Assembly: GCF_000182925.2 (NCBI RefSeq)
Contig: NC_026503.1
Coordinates: 4,402,001-4,466,000 of the forward strand
Reading direction: 5' to 3'
DNA: 64,000 bases
DNA from: Neurospora crassa OR74A
Lineage: Eukaryota; Ascomycota; Sordariomycetes; Sordariales; Sordariaceae
In this document: positions 1 to 10,939 of the stretch, in pieces
Layout: each line of letters begins with the position of its first letter
How positions within the stretch are numbered: the first letter of the stretch is position 1
Translations under genes and position numbers: made by a program
Notes under the pieces: generated by a model
What the model was told of the DNA's origin: nothing
What the model saw: the letters and a program-made list of their open reading frames with translations, nothing else
The model's database searches: none

Positions 1-741
1 CTTGTACCTGCCCGGACTCCGCTTGTAGCCCTCCATGGCCTTGTTCAGGTACATCAGCGCGATCTCGGGCTTTTTGGGGTCCCACAGCTCGACGGCCTTC
101 CAGGTGCAGGCGTTGGCGTCGTTCTTGTTCAGCAGCTCCTGGTACTTGGTCTGGATGTAGCGGTACGTCTCGCTTTTGGGGTCGCGGCGGCGGGCGATCG
201 CCTCAAAGTAGCGGTACATGGTCAGGATGGCGGGCGGGTAGTTGAGCGTGGACAGCATGTGCAGGATGTGCATGCCCATCTGCCAGAAGGCCGGCACCTC
301 AAAGTGCGGGTGGACAAGCAGGAAGGCGCAGTAGTAGAGACGCGAGATGGGGAAGTAGTCCTCGCGCATCATGCGCGTCTTCCATGTCGACTCGTGCTTG
401 ACGGCCACGACCATGTAGGCGAGGACAGTCTCAAGGCAATCTTGCGCTCTCAGGTTGGGCGTCTGGAGATGGTGGACGAGGAACTCCCATTGTTCGAGGG
501 TGGGACCTTGGTACTCTTCGAAATAGCGACCCGTTTCAGCTCTTCTCCGCTGCATTTTGGCGGCTTTGGCGTAGGAACATCGTTGCTGTGATGACGCTTG
601 GCCATGGCTACTTGGCGAGCTCCACGAGGATGATTGGGGAGATGGTATCGAAGGCCGTACATGATGAAGCGCAACGGGCGACACTGGTTGTAGGGATGAA
701 AGGCGACATGTTTGCCGCACCAGAGCCCGGGATCTGTGCAT
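1..741 (-). CDS. Mitochondrial TPR/SEL1-like helical protein (partial)
   Basis: This frame is open from an ATG at 741 down to base 1, about 247 codons, and continues past the left edge, so the C-terminus is missing. The first ~60 residues are rich in Arg, Ser and Gln and lack acidic residues (start MHRSRALVRQTCRLSS), which fits a mitochondrial targeting sequence. The body is alpha-helical; the stretch around residues 225-245 (KAVELWDPKKPEIALMYLNKAMEG) has the Ala/Leu/Gly spacing of a SEL1/TPR-like repeat. No in-frame ATG lies between this start and an upstream stop near 870, which supports the chosen start. I do not recognise an exact function; conserved fungal mitochondrial proteins of this type are often assembly or translation factors, but that is inference. 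Coding status is secure, the family assignment moderate. Confidence 0.8.
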   Translation of the reverse strand, partial: MHRSRALVRQTCRLSSLQPVSPVALHHVRPSIPSPQSSSWSSPSSHGQASSQQRCSYAKAAKMQRRRAETGRYFEEYQGPTLEQWEFLVHHLQTPNLRAQDCLETVLAYMVVAVKHESTWKTRMMREDYFPISRLYYCAFLLVHPHFEVPAFWQMGMHILHMLSTLNYPPAILTMYRYFEAIARRRDPKSETYRYIQTKYQELLNKNDANACTWKAVELWDPKKPEIALMYLNKAMEGYKRSPGRYK

Positions 742-1478
742 GACGGGTTGTGAAGGGGTTGTGAGCCTGGAGCTCACTTCGACCGAGGTGAGTTGAAGCA
801 GGTGAAGTGAGGTTGAGGAAGAGTGGTGGAGAATATGCCCTGCCCTGGGACTGTTGATGTCCAGGTACCTAGGTAGCTGTTAGTGCATCCGGCAGTACCG
901 TACCTTGCCTCAGAGATGCTTTGCTTTGGTCTTCAGGCCCAACGCAAAGAGGGGTTTCAAATCATTTTGGTAGATTGGATAGCTCAATAATCTGTAATCG
1001 TGAAAGATATAAAAAGATGCCATTTCTGCCATCTCGAACACTTGTCGGTACCTAGTCACACCAATGAAGTACAGCGAAGCCGGTAGCGCTGCGAGCGAAA
1101 TTGTTAGTGCTCCTCAATGTTGGATTTAGCGTTGTTTACACCTCCGCAGGGGGGTGTGCTAAATGCAAGAAGTGGGTCAGGAACCGCAAGCACTCAGGAA
1201 TTGAACCAATCAGGAAATTCAGCGATTGCCTGCCCCAGTTGCCAGACCCTGGTCGGCCAAAAAAAGTGTGAATTGGAGAAAGTTCAAACCTTCGAATTGC
1301 GAACCCTTTTGGTCCCTTCACTTGAGATTCCCGTCCCGTCTTCATATCGCCTCATCAAATCACTCAATCCGTCTTCAGTTTTCCTAAGAACTGAAATATT
1401 AGTTCACATACAGTCCTTAACAAGGAAATTGGTTTTTCAAAAAGCTGTTGAAAAATCTTGCCACGGCGCATCATCAGA
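742..1478. other. Divergent intergenic region
   Basis: Spacer between the divergent mitochondrial protein gene and the Utp16-like gene. It should hold both promoters. A TATAAAAA-like tract lies at about 1008-1015, but it is 460 bp from the downstream ATG and may be chance. A palindromic TACCTAGGTA-type motif of the kind recurring in spacers of this window lies near 864-873. Nothing else was recognised. Confidence 0.5.
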
Positions 1479-2587
1479 ATGGCACCAAGGACTCGAGGCC
1501 AAGTAGCAAGGGAGAACTCCCCCGAAAAGGCTGCTGCCGCCACTCCCGCAAAGGCACCTCGTCCAACAAAAGCTGCGGCCAAGAAGAACACCCCCAGGAA
1601 GACTGCCTTGAAGAGGGCCGCTGAGATTGTAGAAACTGAGCAGGTGGAGGTTGAGAGCACGGTTCAGACACCCTTGAAGGAGTCATCGACAGAATCATCC
1701 GTCTCGGCCAGGAGGATCAAACATGTCGAGATCGAGATCCCCATTCCAACATCAACTACCAAGGCCCAGGATCCTGATACAACAATGGAGGGAGAATCGC
1801 AACTGTTCCAGACCCCGACTGAGCAGCCGCGGGGAAAGCGCATCACATTCGACGATAGTGAGCAGGAGGAGTTTGTCACGCCAAGAGAAGCACCGGATGT
1901 CAACCCGTTGGAAGAGAGGCTGAATGAGAAGAAGGAACAGCAGGGGCAGAGTGATGAAGATTCGGAAGAGGAGGACAGTGACGATGAAGCTCCTGAGGCG
2001 GTCTCTACCCATGCGGCTCAGGCCAAGTCTTTGGAGGCTGAGAAGGCTGCTCAAAAAGCTGCCGAGCAGTAAGTCACAATGCGGAACCGTGAAACATGAC
2101 GCGCCTCAAGCATGATTCTGACAACTACTACAGGCAAGCTGCTGCGGAGAAGAAGAGACGCCAAGAGCGCGATGCCATCCTCAAGGAGCAAGCAAAGTCC
2201 AAGAAGCGTGCCGCCAAGAAGGTTGAGCAACCGAGCGAGGACGAAGCCGAGTCAGAGTCTGAAGAGGAAGCTGCGGGAGCATTGGCCGAGAAGAGGAAGC
2301 GGGAGATCCCGAAACTGCTTCCCCTTGAGCTTTTGGAGTCTGACGACGAAGACGACGAGGTTCCCCGGAGGTCAGATTCGGCCGAAGGAGCCAAGAGGAG
2401 AAAGGTTGTCCGTGAGGCCAAGGGCCCCAAGGACGAGAAGGTCGGTTCGACAGTGTTCAGAGTTGTGCCGAACAACACAAACCAGAGCCTGGCGCCCAAG
2501 GTGAAGAGGCAAGCGTTGAACCTCAAGGAAACCCTCCTGCTCCGAAACAGGAAGCCGCAAGTAAAGGGCGGGTTTTTTAGGCGGTAA
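1479..2587 (+). CDS. utp16: Utp16/Bud21-like U3 snoRNA-associated protein
   Basis: Exons 1479-2068 and 2134-2587, giving 347 residues. The 65-nt intron has a GTAAGT donor, a CTGAC branch point and a CAG acceptor. The protein is highly charged: an N-terminal Lys/Ala/Pro-rich region resembling chromatin proteins, acidic Ser/Glu/Asp tracts (around residues 150-180 and 230-290) and basic KKR clusters. The C-terminus carries the hallmark of the U3 snoRNA-associated family: a LLPLELLESDDEDDE-like segment followed by LNLKETLLLRNRKPQVKGGFFRR, ending in GGFF plus basic residues. In yeast, Utp16/Bud21 is a non-essential part of the small-subunit processome that matures 18S rRNA in the nucleolus. The start is the first ATG preceding MAPRTRGQ. 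Assignment rests on the C-terminal motif; the long N-terminal part is low-complexity and not diagnostic. Confidence 0.85.
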
Positions 2588-3415
2588 TGTGCAGATCGTG
2601 AGGGAGAACCGAGGAAGTGAAAGGACGAGGCGGACAATTTACACGTGTACACGATACTATCTCATTTCGCTGGTGATCAACAAATACCTAGCTCACCCAA
2701 GAGCCGAACGGACGAGCGGACAGGAAGTTGACACAACAAGCACTCCAGCGTCATTAGTCGGACGCAGGTACAGCGATCCACAACTGGATGGAGATATGAC
2801 GACACACAAGGGTCCCAGTTAATGATACCAAACCAGCCAAAAGTAAACACACCTACCTTTAGCCGAGTCCCGTCTTCTTGAGGATTGTTTCGTGAAAGTG
2901 GTGTCATTTGCTTTTGAACAGAAAGCATTATGAGATATGCTGAGAAGTGGTGTCATATGATGTAGTGTAGAGGAGGACTTGCAGCTTGGAACCACCATTG
3001 ACAATCGGACCTTCTCGCAACTGGATCCCACCCGCCAAGCAACCATTCACACACGAAAACCTCGAGGGACAACAGCCAGCTCCGGGTCGGGAATCGCAAT
3101 GTGTGACAGGCTCACTCCGTCTGGCGCCCCCGAACTGCCTCTAGGTAGGTCTGCAGATGATAATCCACTTTTACGTCTGATGCCTCCGCCCTAGTGTAGT
3201 AGCTAGTCTTCTGAGTCCCGACCACCCCTCCTCCAGCGGTACACTACATAGAGGTACCCTATCCCCACTTCGTCCTGTCCCATCTCGAGCTCTGTTTCCA
3301 ACTTCCACTCCAACAACAACAACATCATCATCACAACTTTGCCATCTGCTTCTGCTTCCAGCAACCCCCTAGATACCCCCTTTTTTAGTACTACCAAACC
3401 AACAAATCGCCCAAA
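2588..3415. other. Intergenic region upstream of tpi
   Basis: Spacer between two plus-strand genes, holding the 3' end of the Utp16-like gene and the tpi promoter. It includes GTAGTGTA/TACACTAC motifs near 2961, 3193 and 3240, and a pyrimidine and CAACAACAACATCATCATCA-rich leader just before the tpi start, typical of highly expressed Neurospora genes. No TATA box is clear. Confidence 0.5.
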
Positions 3416-4470
3416 ATGGCTCGCAAGTTCTTCGTCGGCGGCAACTTCAAGATGTGCGTTAATTCTCATCCGAGAGCTGAGGGGAGCTTTCCCCAACACT
3501 TTTACCCCGCCATTACCATCATCATCATAGCACCCCGTCATATGTCAACGAAAACCCCGCGGTAATGACTCGGCCAGCTAACTAAACAAACCCCTATTTC
3601 CAGGAACGGGACCCGTAAGGATCTCAAGGCCATCGTTGACAACCTTAACAACGCCCAATTGGACCCTAACGCCGGTATGTCTGCAACGCCAGGACAAAAA
3701 AAAAAAAAAAAAAAAAGACAGGGTGGAATTAGCAGTACACTGCTCAAATGCTGATCAGAACATAAACAGAGGTCGTGATCGCCCCTCCCGCTCTCTACCT
3801 TGACTTCGTCAAGCAGAACCTCCAGAAGCCCAACGTTGAGGTTGCCGCTCAGAACGTCTTCAACAAGCCCAACGGCGCCTTCACCGGCGAGATCAGCGCC
3901 ACGCAGCTCCTGGATCTCGGCGTCAAGTGGGTCATTCTCGGCCACTCTGAGCGCCGCAACGAGCTCGGCGAGTCGGACGAGTTCATTGCCTCCAAGACCA
4001 AGTACGCCCTCGACAACGGCATCTCGGTCATCTGGTGCTGCGGCGAGTCCAAGGACACGCGCCAGGCCGGCGAGACCATCAAGTTCGTCGAGAACCAGCT
4101 CGCCGCTCTCGCCAAGGAGATCAACGACTGGAAGAACGTCGTTATCGCGTACGAGCCCATCTGGGCCATTGGCACCGGCCTCGTCGCCACCAAGGAGCAG
4201 GCCCAGGAGGTGCACGCCGCCATCCGCAGCTGGCTCAAGCAGAACGTCAGCGACAAGGTTGCTGAGGAGACCCGCATCCTCTACGGTGGCTCTGTCAACG
4301 CCAAGAACTGCAAGGACCTTGCCAAGGAGCAGGACATTGACGGTTTCCTTGTTGGCGGTGCCAGCTTGAAGCCCGAGTGTAAGTACTACCTGCCATTGTT
4401 GCAACGAGAGGAAGAAAGATGGCTAACATGATATGATGCAGTCGTGGACATCATCAACGCCAACCTGTAA
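3416..4470 (+). CDS. tpi: Triosephosphate isomerase
   Basis: Four exons: 3416-3453, 3604-3674, 3770-4378 and 4442-4470, giving 248 residues, the usual TIM length. The enzyme interconverts dihydroxyacetone phosphate and glyceraldehyde 3-phosphate in cytosolic glycolysis and gluconeogenesis. Catalytic residues are all present: Asn10 and Lys12 in GGNFKMNG, electrophile His95 in ILGHSERR, the general-base Glu near 165 in AYEPIWAIGTG, the flexible loop 6 that follows, and the phosphate-binding YGGSV and VGGASL motifs near the C-terminus. Intron 1 (GTGCGT donor) splits codon 13; intron 2 contains a run of about 21 A. Codon use is strongly C-biased, in keeping with high expression. The final intron separates only the last nine codons (FVDIINANL). 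Identification is certain. Confidence 0.99.
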
Positions 4471-5006
4471 ATTACTTGCCCATAAAAAGTTATAGCTTTG
4501 CTACAGCCGCAATCATATAGGCTGGGAAATGGTGTTGAGGACACGGCGAAAATATAAAATAGTTAAATGTCCTGATTTTGTTCGATTTGGGATTGAAGAA
4601 CGTAGTTTCGCTTCATGTAGCCCGTTCATGACTTCTGTGACACCAGATACCGCAACTCCGCGGCTCCTCCATTCGCTCTTAGATGTTCATCCCAAGTTCC
4701 AATATCAACAGTCAACCACCAAGCACCAGAAGATAATGTCAGATTCTTTGGAACTGGGGCAACTCATCATGGGAACTCGATAGCTCTGGAAGGACTTGAT
4801 CACAACCATATAGCCAAACCGAAACCCTTGATACATCCAGAAACCCTTTTCATGTCCTCAATTCATATTCATACATTCAACATGGTATATACAATCCACC
4901 TGGTACTGAACCGAGCCAACACCGGCCGAGCACCAAATCCAGCCCAGCACCGATCCAGTCCATTCCAGCACCAGCACCAGCACCTGCTCCTCCCCCTTTT
5001 TCCGCT
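4471..5006. other. Convergent 3' intergenic region (tpi / mL43)
   Basis: The 3' ends of tpi (plus) and the mL43 gene (minus) face each other here. AT-rich sequence with a CATAAAAAG run near 4480 could serve polyadenylation. No gene is recognisable. Confidence 0.5.
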
Positions 5007-5809
5007 TTATACAGCCATACCCTGCCCATGGTAAGGCGACCAGACACCTCTGACACTGGGGTTCGTGCTGGTGACGGGCTTCTTGAACTTCTGGGGCTTC
5101 TCGCCGCTCGCGTCGCGGAGGAGCTCGGCCTTCTTGAGGATCTCGAGCGGCTCCATGTTGCGCACGCAAATGGCCTTGGTGCGCCCGTTGATGTAGTGGC
5201 CCATGAGGATCGGGTGCTTGGCGGGCCGGGGAGAGACGACGAACTCGATTTGCGGGTTGGCGGCGGCGAATTTGGGGAGGAGGGATTTGATGAAGCCGCT
5301 AGATGGAGGAAGAAGTAAGTGTTAGTGAAAGAGTCTGTCTGCTGAGGTCGCGAAGGGAGACTGGAGGGATAAGGAGGGACGAGGAGGGACGAGGAGGGAC
5401 GAGGAGGGACGAGGAGGGACGAGAAAAAGGGTATGTAGTGGTGGATGGATGGATGGATGGATGGTCGGGGACGGCGGGATGGTCTCGAGATCTTGGGAGG
5501 ATGTCGGTTTGGTTGGACGTGTAGAGGTATTGGTATATGTGAAAGATGTTCGATCGGGAATGAGGTTGCGATGTCCATATTCGAAGAATCCTAAACGTAC
5601 TTCATGCCCCGGGAGCTGCCGGCCCAGTCACTGTAGTGGATGTCCAACTTCTTGCACTGCAAGACGAATGCGCCGACGCCATTCTAGATACAAAACAATC
5701 AACGATTAGCATTCTTTTTTTTCTGAAAATTAAAGTTTTTAGTTGCTCAGGCTGCGGTCTAACTTACACGGCCGGCAGAGGAGATCTGCGTCAATGCTTT
5801 TACCGTCAT
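5007..5809 (-). CDS. mrpl51: Mitochondrial large-subunit ribosomal protein mL43 (MRPL51 family)
   Basis: Minus-strand exons 5768-5809, 5601-5683 and 5007-5298, giving 138 residues, the normal length for fungal mL43. The protein has the thioredoxin-like L51/S25/CI-B8 fold: an N-terminal MTVKALTQISSAGRNGVGAF segment, CKKLDIHYSDWAGSSRGM, then LPKFAAANPQIEFVVSPRP and GHYINGRTKAICVRNM, all characteristic of the family (the same fold occurs in complex I subunit NDUFA2/B8). It belongs to the mitoribosome central protuberance region. Introns have GTAAGT and GTACGT donors and TAG acceptors; frame joins are exact. Intron 2 (5299-5600) is unusually long because it holds a minisatellite. The start codon faces the U1-70K gene across a 680-bp divergent promoter. 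Confidence 0.93.
5371..5420. repeat. 10-bp minisatellite in mL43 intron 2
   Basis: Five tandem copies of a 10-bp unit (GAGGAGGGAC on the plus strand; the first copy reads AAGGAGGGAC) lie head to tail within intron 2 of the mL43 gene. A (GGAT)n run follows at about 5443-5463. In the transcript the array is pyrimidine-rich. Confidence 0.95.
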
Positions 5810-6489
5810 TGTTGTGATGCTCTTCTTCTTCTTCTTCTTCGCCGCCGTCCTCGCCTTGCAACAAGTCCGAGTCCACCAGGGTTCATGATCCGGAGGGCGG
5901 GTGCGACTTGAACTTCTGCCAGACTCCCGCCCCGTCGCGCGCCGGCACGGCACTGGGGGTGGGGGACCCGCCCAACTGCAAAAGCGGTTGGCAGAATCAA
6001 TTTCACGCGATTGCACTCCTCCTTGGGTGTGTGCGTAGTGATAACGAAGACGACCTAAGGGTGCACGGTCCCTCTTTCGCACTCAGTCGTTCGGTGGTCG
6101 AGCGCGCGAGAAAGCTGCCCAGCAAGAGCTCCAGTCGCTGCGAGGCTGCCAGGCAGTGGACGACACAACACCAGACAGGGCCCTTTGCTGCTCCCGCCTC
6201 CCACCCTCTGTCTCTCGTCTTCAGCTGTCCAAGCAAAGTCGCGAAAATGCGGGTTTGACCTTTCTCGCAAACCGACAACACCACATTATCGCCATCACAA
6301 GAATTGGCAAACAGTAACAGCGTTCAGCCTTATTGAACTGTTCTCGCCCGGCTTTCCGAACAGTGGATCAAACGCCAGACGACCTACATTTCCTGGTTTC
6401 CGACATATCGATTTCATAATTCGACGACAGATAAGATCAACAAAAAAACACCACTTGACCAGCTACAACAGCGACAACGTGAAGCGACA
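5810..6489. promoter_or_regulatory. Divergent promoter region, mL43 / U1-70K
   Basis: The 680 bp between the two start codons must hold both promoters. A (TTC)n tract at about 5821-5840 sits directly before the mL43 start and is read as (GAA)n in its leader. No TATA box was found, as expected for housekeeping genes. Individual binding sites were not resolved. Confidence 0.55.
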
Positions 6490-8195
6490 ATGACAGACCG
6501 GCTCCCGCCTAACCTCCTCGCACTCTTTGCGCCCCGGCCACCTCTGCGCTGGGTGCCGCCCTGCGATGTTGCTCCCGAAGAGCGCAAGTCGGCCTTCATC
6601 ACCCCCGTTGCCGACTTCCTTCCTGCCATGCAGGCCTACGAGCAAGAATACGAGTACCATCCCACCGAGAGCTGGCTGGAGGCGCGCGACCGCAAGAAGC
6701 GCGAGAAGAAGGAAGCTTTGGAGAAGCTGTTGACCGAGGGTCCCAAGAATTGTACGCGGCAAACCCCCAACGTTACGCGCAGTTGTGCTCGCTACTCCTT
6801 TACTTGATCATGATCTTGCTGTCGTGCGGCTTGCTAACCGATGGCGTTTATCTGTAGACAACCCTAATGACGATCCCAACATCAGAGGAGATGCTTTCAA
6901 GACGTTGATAGTAGCGCGTCTTGACTACCGTGCTGATGAACAGGATCTCGAGCGCGAGTTTAGCCGCTACGGTCCTATCGAGCGTGTGAGTTTGCAAACC
7001 CCCCCTCCTCCTATATCATGATTTCACAGCTATGTGTGTGTTAATTGACAAGAACTGACACCAAAAAACAGATCCGTATCATCAGAGATACCCACGCCGA
7101 TGAGAACCCAAACAAGAAGAAAAAGCCCCATCGTGGCTATGCTTTTGTCGTTTTCGAACGCGAAAAGGACATGAGAGGTAATGACCAGCCCCCCTTGACC
7201 CCCCCCCCCCCCCTCTTCTTGACATTCAACCAGCACACACAGACAAGGAAACGCCCGCTGTCGGTGCTTTTCTGTAAGCCCACAACCAGGACTCGAATGG
7301 CCCTCAAGCTTGCCTGTCCTGCGGAAACTTTTTCGTCTTCCCTCTATCCATTCATCTTCCACGTCGTATACCTTAAAGGTAGTATTGTTTCTTCATGGTA
7401 AGGCCTTACTGACACCTGCGCCTGTGGCGCATGCGCAATCCAGCTGCTCTAGATGGCTGTGATGGCGCCCGTATTAAGGATCGCCGCATCAAGGTCGATG
7501 TAGAGAGAGGCCGCACGGTTAAGGGATGGAAACCTCGTCGTCTCGGTGGCGGCCTTGGTGGTCGTGGTTACACCAAGGCAATGCCCGCTAGGCCCATGGG
7601 TCCCGGTGGATTTGGCGGTCCCGGTGGCTTCCGCGGTGGTGGTTTTGGTGGCGGATTTAGAGGACGCGACCGCGGCTTCAGGGGTGGTGGCGGCCCCGGC
7701 GGCGGCTTTGGAGGTGGTGATCGCTTCGGTGGACGTAGCGGTGGCGGCGGTTTTGGTGGCGGACGTGACGGCGGCCGTGGCTTCGGCGGCCCAGGTGGCA
7801 GCAGTTTCTCGCCTCCGTCTAATGCTCCCAATGGTCCCGGTGGTGGCTTCGGCGGCCGTGACCGTGACAGTCATCGTGACAGGGACCGCGATCGCGACAG
7901 CCGCAGGGACGGTCCTAGCGGAAGCAGCGGTGGGTACGGTGGGCGTGATGGCGGTCGCTCATATGATGACAGATCTGGCGGCGGAGGTTTCCGCGGCGGC
8001 GAACGCAACGCTCGGCAGACTGGCAGCAACATGGAGCCCATCAGGCCTAGAGAACCCGGAGCCCCAAGGGAATCCAGAGACGGTGGGTATCACGGTGGCC
8101 GCGACTACGACAGGCCCAGAGATCACGACGACTCATCCAGGAAACGCGGATACGACGGCGGATACGAAGACCCCAGGAAGTTGCGGCGCTACTAG
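6490..8195 (+). CDS. snp1: U1 small nuclear ribonucleoprotein 70 kDa (U1-70K)
   Basis: Exons 6490-6751, 6858-6985, 7072-7177 and 7444-8195, giving 415 residues. Domains: an N-terminal U1-70K segment (residues 1-95: [20 protein letters not shown] and an Arg/Lys/Glu helix), then one RRM at about 100-182 with RNP2 (TLIVARLDY, 103-111) and RNP1 (RGYAFVVF, 151-158), followed by the family signature [23 protein letters not shown]1-70K binds stem-loop I of U1 snRNA and recognises 5' splice sites. The C-terminal ~230 residues are Gly/Arg-rich (many GGF and RGG repeats) with a short [12 protein letters not shown] block and an Arg-rich end, where the animal protein has RS/RE/RD repeats. Intron 3 is 266 nt, much longer than the others, contains a C15 run and interrupts the RRM after the RNP1 strand. 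Frames join exactly at each splice. Confidence 0.96.
7199..7213. repeat. C15 homopolymer in U1-70K intron 3
   Basis: An uninterrupted run of 15 C lies in the third intron of the U1-70K gene, shortly after its donor at 7178. It is unusual next to the T-rich tracts seen in other introns here. Confidence 0.9.
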
Positions 8196-10939
8196 ACATG
8201 ATGGCTGCGAAACAGCATTGACAGACCTCCTAAGCAACAACAACATACTGGTCCGGTTTGTCTCGTGGTGGGTATCATCAGCCCCCTCTCACTGCTCTCA
8301 AGTTTCCACTCAGTATTATTCTTCCCTTTTCCTTCGACGATAAGGGTAAGCCACGATGATCACTTCTCACGTGTCATACTTGACTATGGACCGTGTCAAC
8401 TATCCACGACCAGAAGAATAGTGGGAGGTATCCATGTTCGAGACACTTGGACGTCCAAAGCGGATGTGATTATCTTTTCCGGTGGCTAAGGTAACCGCGT
8501 CATAAGGATCCAAAGAGCAATGGTTTGCATGCTCATCAGCCCAAGTCCGAATGGCAATCCGTCCGGCCTTCCGTTCCATCGGTCTGTCAGTCACATCAGT
8601 CCAAAGACAACTGGAGGTCTAGAACTCCAGGTGGCACTGGTGAGAGATTTCGTCAACGCATGCACGGTGGTGTGGCACCCGTCGCATACAACCTTGGCAA
8701 CTTAGGACAGTACACTCAAAAGCGTTCCGCCATTGTCTTTTCGGGAGTAACAAGACATCAATCAGCATCCGTTGCAGGAAGCTAAAATCGAGGTAAAAAG
8801 AACGAAAGCCAGTTGCTTTCCGCGCTTTCGATTCCATGTCTTCTCGCCTTTTTCTCTCTTTTTTTTCCTTCTTCACTTGTATCATATCAAGTTTTTTTTG
8901 TTTAGCCCGTGTACTGTTGAATCAAAACAAAGGAGTAAAAGCACGGGTGGGTAGGTAGGAAAAGAACCAAAAATGACATTGTTAGCGTAAAAGGTATGAA
9001 GTTGGTAAGCGCCGGTTGTAGCTCTGGATTTCTGAACTGTAGCTTCATCATGTTTGGCTCTCTGAGTCCCAACCATTTGAGAAGTGGGCGGCGTACTAGC
9101 TGGGTGTAGACCGAGAGGGATGATCGAGACACCTCTAGCATAACCCCGGAGCACAACCAGAAAACTTGTGCGTTTATCAAACTTCGAGTAAGGGATGACA
9201 ACTGACGGGTTTGGGAACGTGATCGTGTTCTTTGAGTTTCGGCTCATGAATACCTACCTCTTGGTAGTCAACCCGAACTCTACGGGCACGAGTAGTCTCG
9301 ATGTCTTTGCTTTCTTGCTTCAGTTTGCTCTCCTGACTTTATGAAAATTCAGACCAGCCCCATCCATCATCACAGCTAAGATTATCATCGACGCTTACAT
9401 TCGTAAGTATCCTGACGGGAGCTATTTCACCATGCTGTAAATAACAACGACAAGCTTGGGACTTTCACCAATTCCCAACCCAAACAGAAAGGATGGAAGC
9501 CTCGGTGTACCATCCTCGGTACCCACCAACCACGCAAGTGAAAAAAACGCCAGACCAGGTCTGTTCAGGCCCAGATATCACAACCACGAAACTCTTTCTC
9601 TCTCAGAGGAGCAACGACCTATTAACACTAACTATTTCCGAGACATTTCCAAAATATAAAAAGGCCACCGGTATGAAAGCCGGTATAATACATAGAGGTA
9701 GGTAGAGTAGATAAAGAAGAAGGACGAAGACAATAAACTGACAAGAAGAAGAGGAAGAAGTGTGTTTGATTTAATTGTTATCCACTCGGATACCGGGAGT
9801 CGAACTAACTCGGGCTTGGCTGTTGAGAAAGGCAGATACTTTCTTTCTTTCTTTTTCTTTTTCTCTCTTTTTTTTTCTTTTTCTTCTTTCTTTCTTTTCT
9901 TCTTCTTTTTTTTCTTTTTTTCTTCTTTTCTTTCGTAGCGTGGAGGAAATTGATGTTACCGCTACAACGTACTTGATTTTGGAGAAAGGGGAAGGGAACG
10001 GGTTCCAGACTTCCTTGCTTGTTTGCTTGTTGGAGGAGGGCGGGTGGGAGATGGGGGGTTATACATCAGCCTTTTGCATATCCTAAAGACTGAATGAATT
10101 TGACCTGGTTTCATTTCGCTTTTGAGCGAGAAGAAGAAGAAGAAGAGGAAGAAACTTGGTGTCCGATGTCAACATGGAAAGGGCCTTGAAAAACTATTCT
10201 AGAATTGGTAAGTTTGTGTAGTGGAATGCGGAGATGATGATGATGATGCATGTCAGGTTCGAAAATTGTATTGCCTTCTTACATCTCTGCTAGCTCTTCG
10301 AGCACTCTGTGGTTGGGTTATTCTACTCTTTCAATTCTTATTTTTGACGTTTGAGGAAAATTGTCATAGGGCTTGGTGGTTCCGTGATATTGCAAGTAAA
10401 TACTGCGCACATTCGAGTTTTGTTGTATAGACACAACTTTGTCCTTCTCTTTGGTAATGGTTTGGCGGACTTGATCATTCGTTATACCAGCCGTGCCACA
10501 ACGATGAACATCACAAGAAGTCAGCATCACATACAGGACATTGTCTTTGAAGCCTTTTTCTATTCGTGAGCCTTTGCCCCCTCCTATCTCTTAAGACGCC
10601 TGGTAATACATAAACTAAGATGACCGGTTGTTTTATGTTCCCCAAAAGAAGAAGTTCCATACAAAGATGGTATCATCGTAAACCTTTCCCTATGTAAAAA
10701 CACGGAAACAAGCCAAGTAGTAAAAAAACGAGAAATAATGACGTTTGCAAAAATTTTGACCGGTCCCCTCCCCACACCCTCTTGTTGGGTCCCTCGATGT
10801 TGCGTTATTGTAAGTTGAAGGGAGTTCCCCTTCTCGTACGGCAGATTTCTTGATATCATGAACCTTTCCAACCGCTTCGTCAAGTGCAACCACATACACA
10901 CCGTCCCTCTTTTCAGGGTATCATTCATGAACACATCCC
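8196..10939. other. 2.7 kb convergent intergenic region
   Basis: The 3' ends of U1-70K (plus) and mrt4 (minus) face across an unusually long spacer. It contains a 96-bp polypyrimidine tract and a (GAA)n run near 10130-10150. Short open frames occur on both strands but none shows family resemblance, codon bias or splice structure. It could hold long 3' UTRs or a non-coding transcript; the sequence alone does not say. Confidence 0.5.
9839..9934. repeat. Polypyrimidine (CTTT/CTT)n tract
   Basis: About 96 bp of nearly pure C/T on the plus strand, mixed CTTT, CTT and T runs. Such homopurine-homopyrimidine tracts can form triplex DNA; here it lies in a convergent spacer. Confidence 0.9.
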
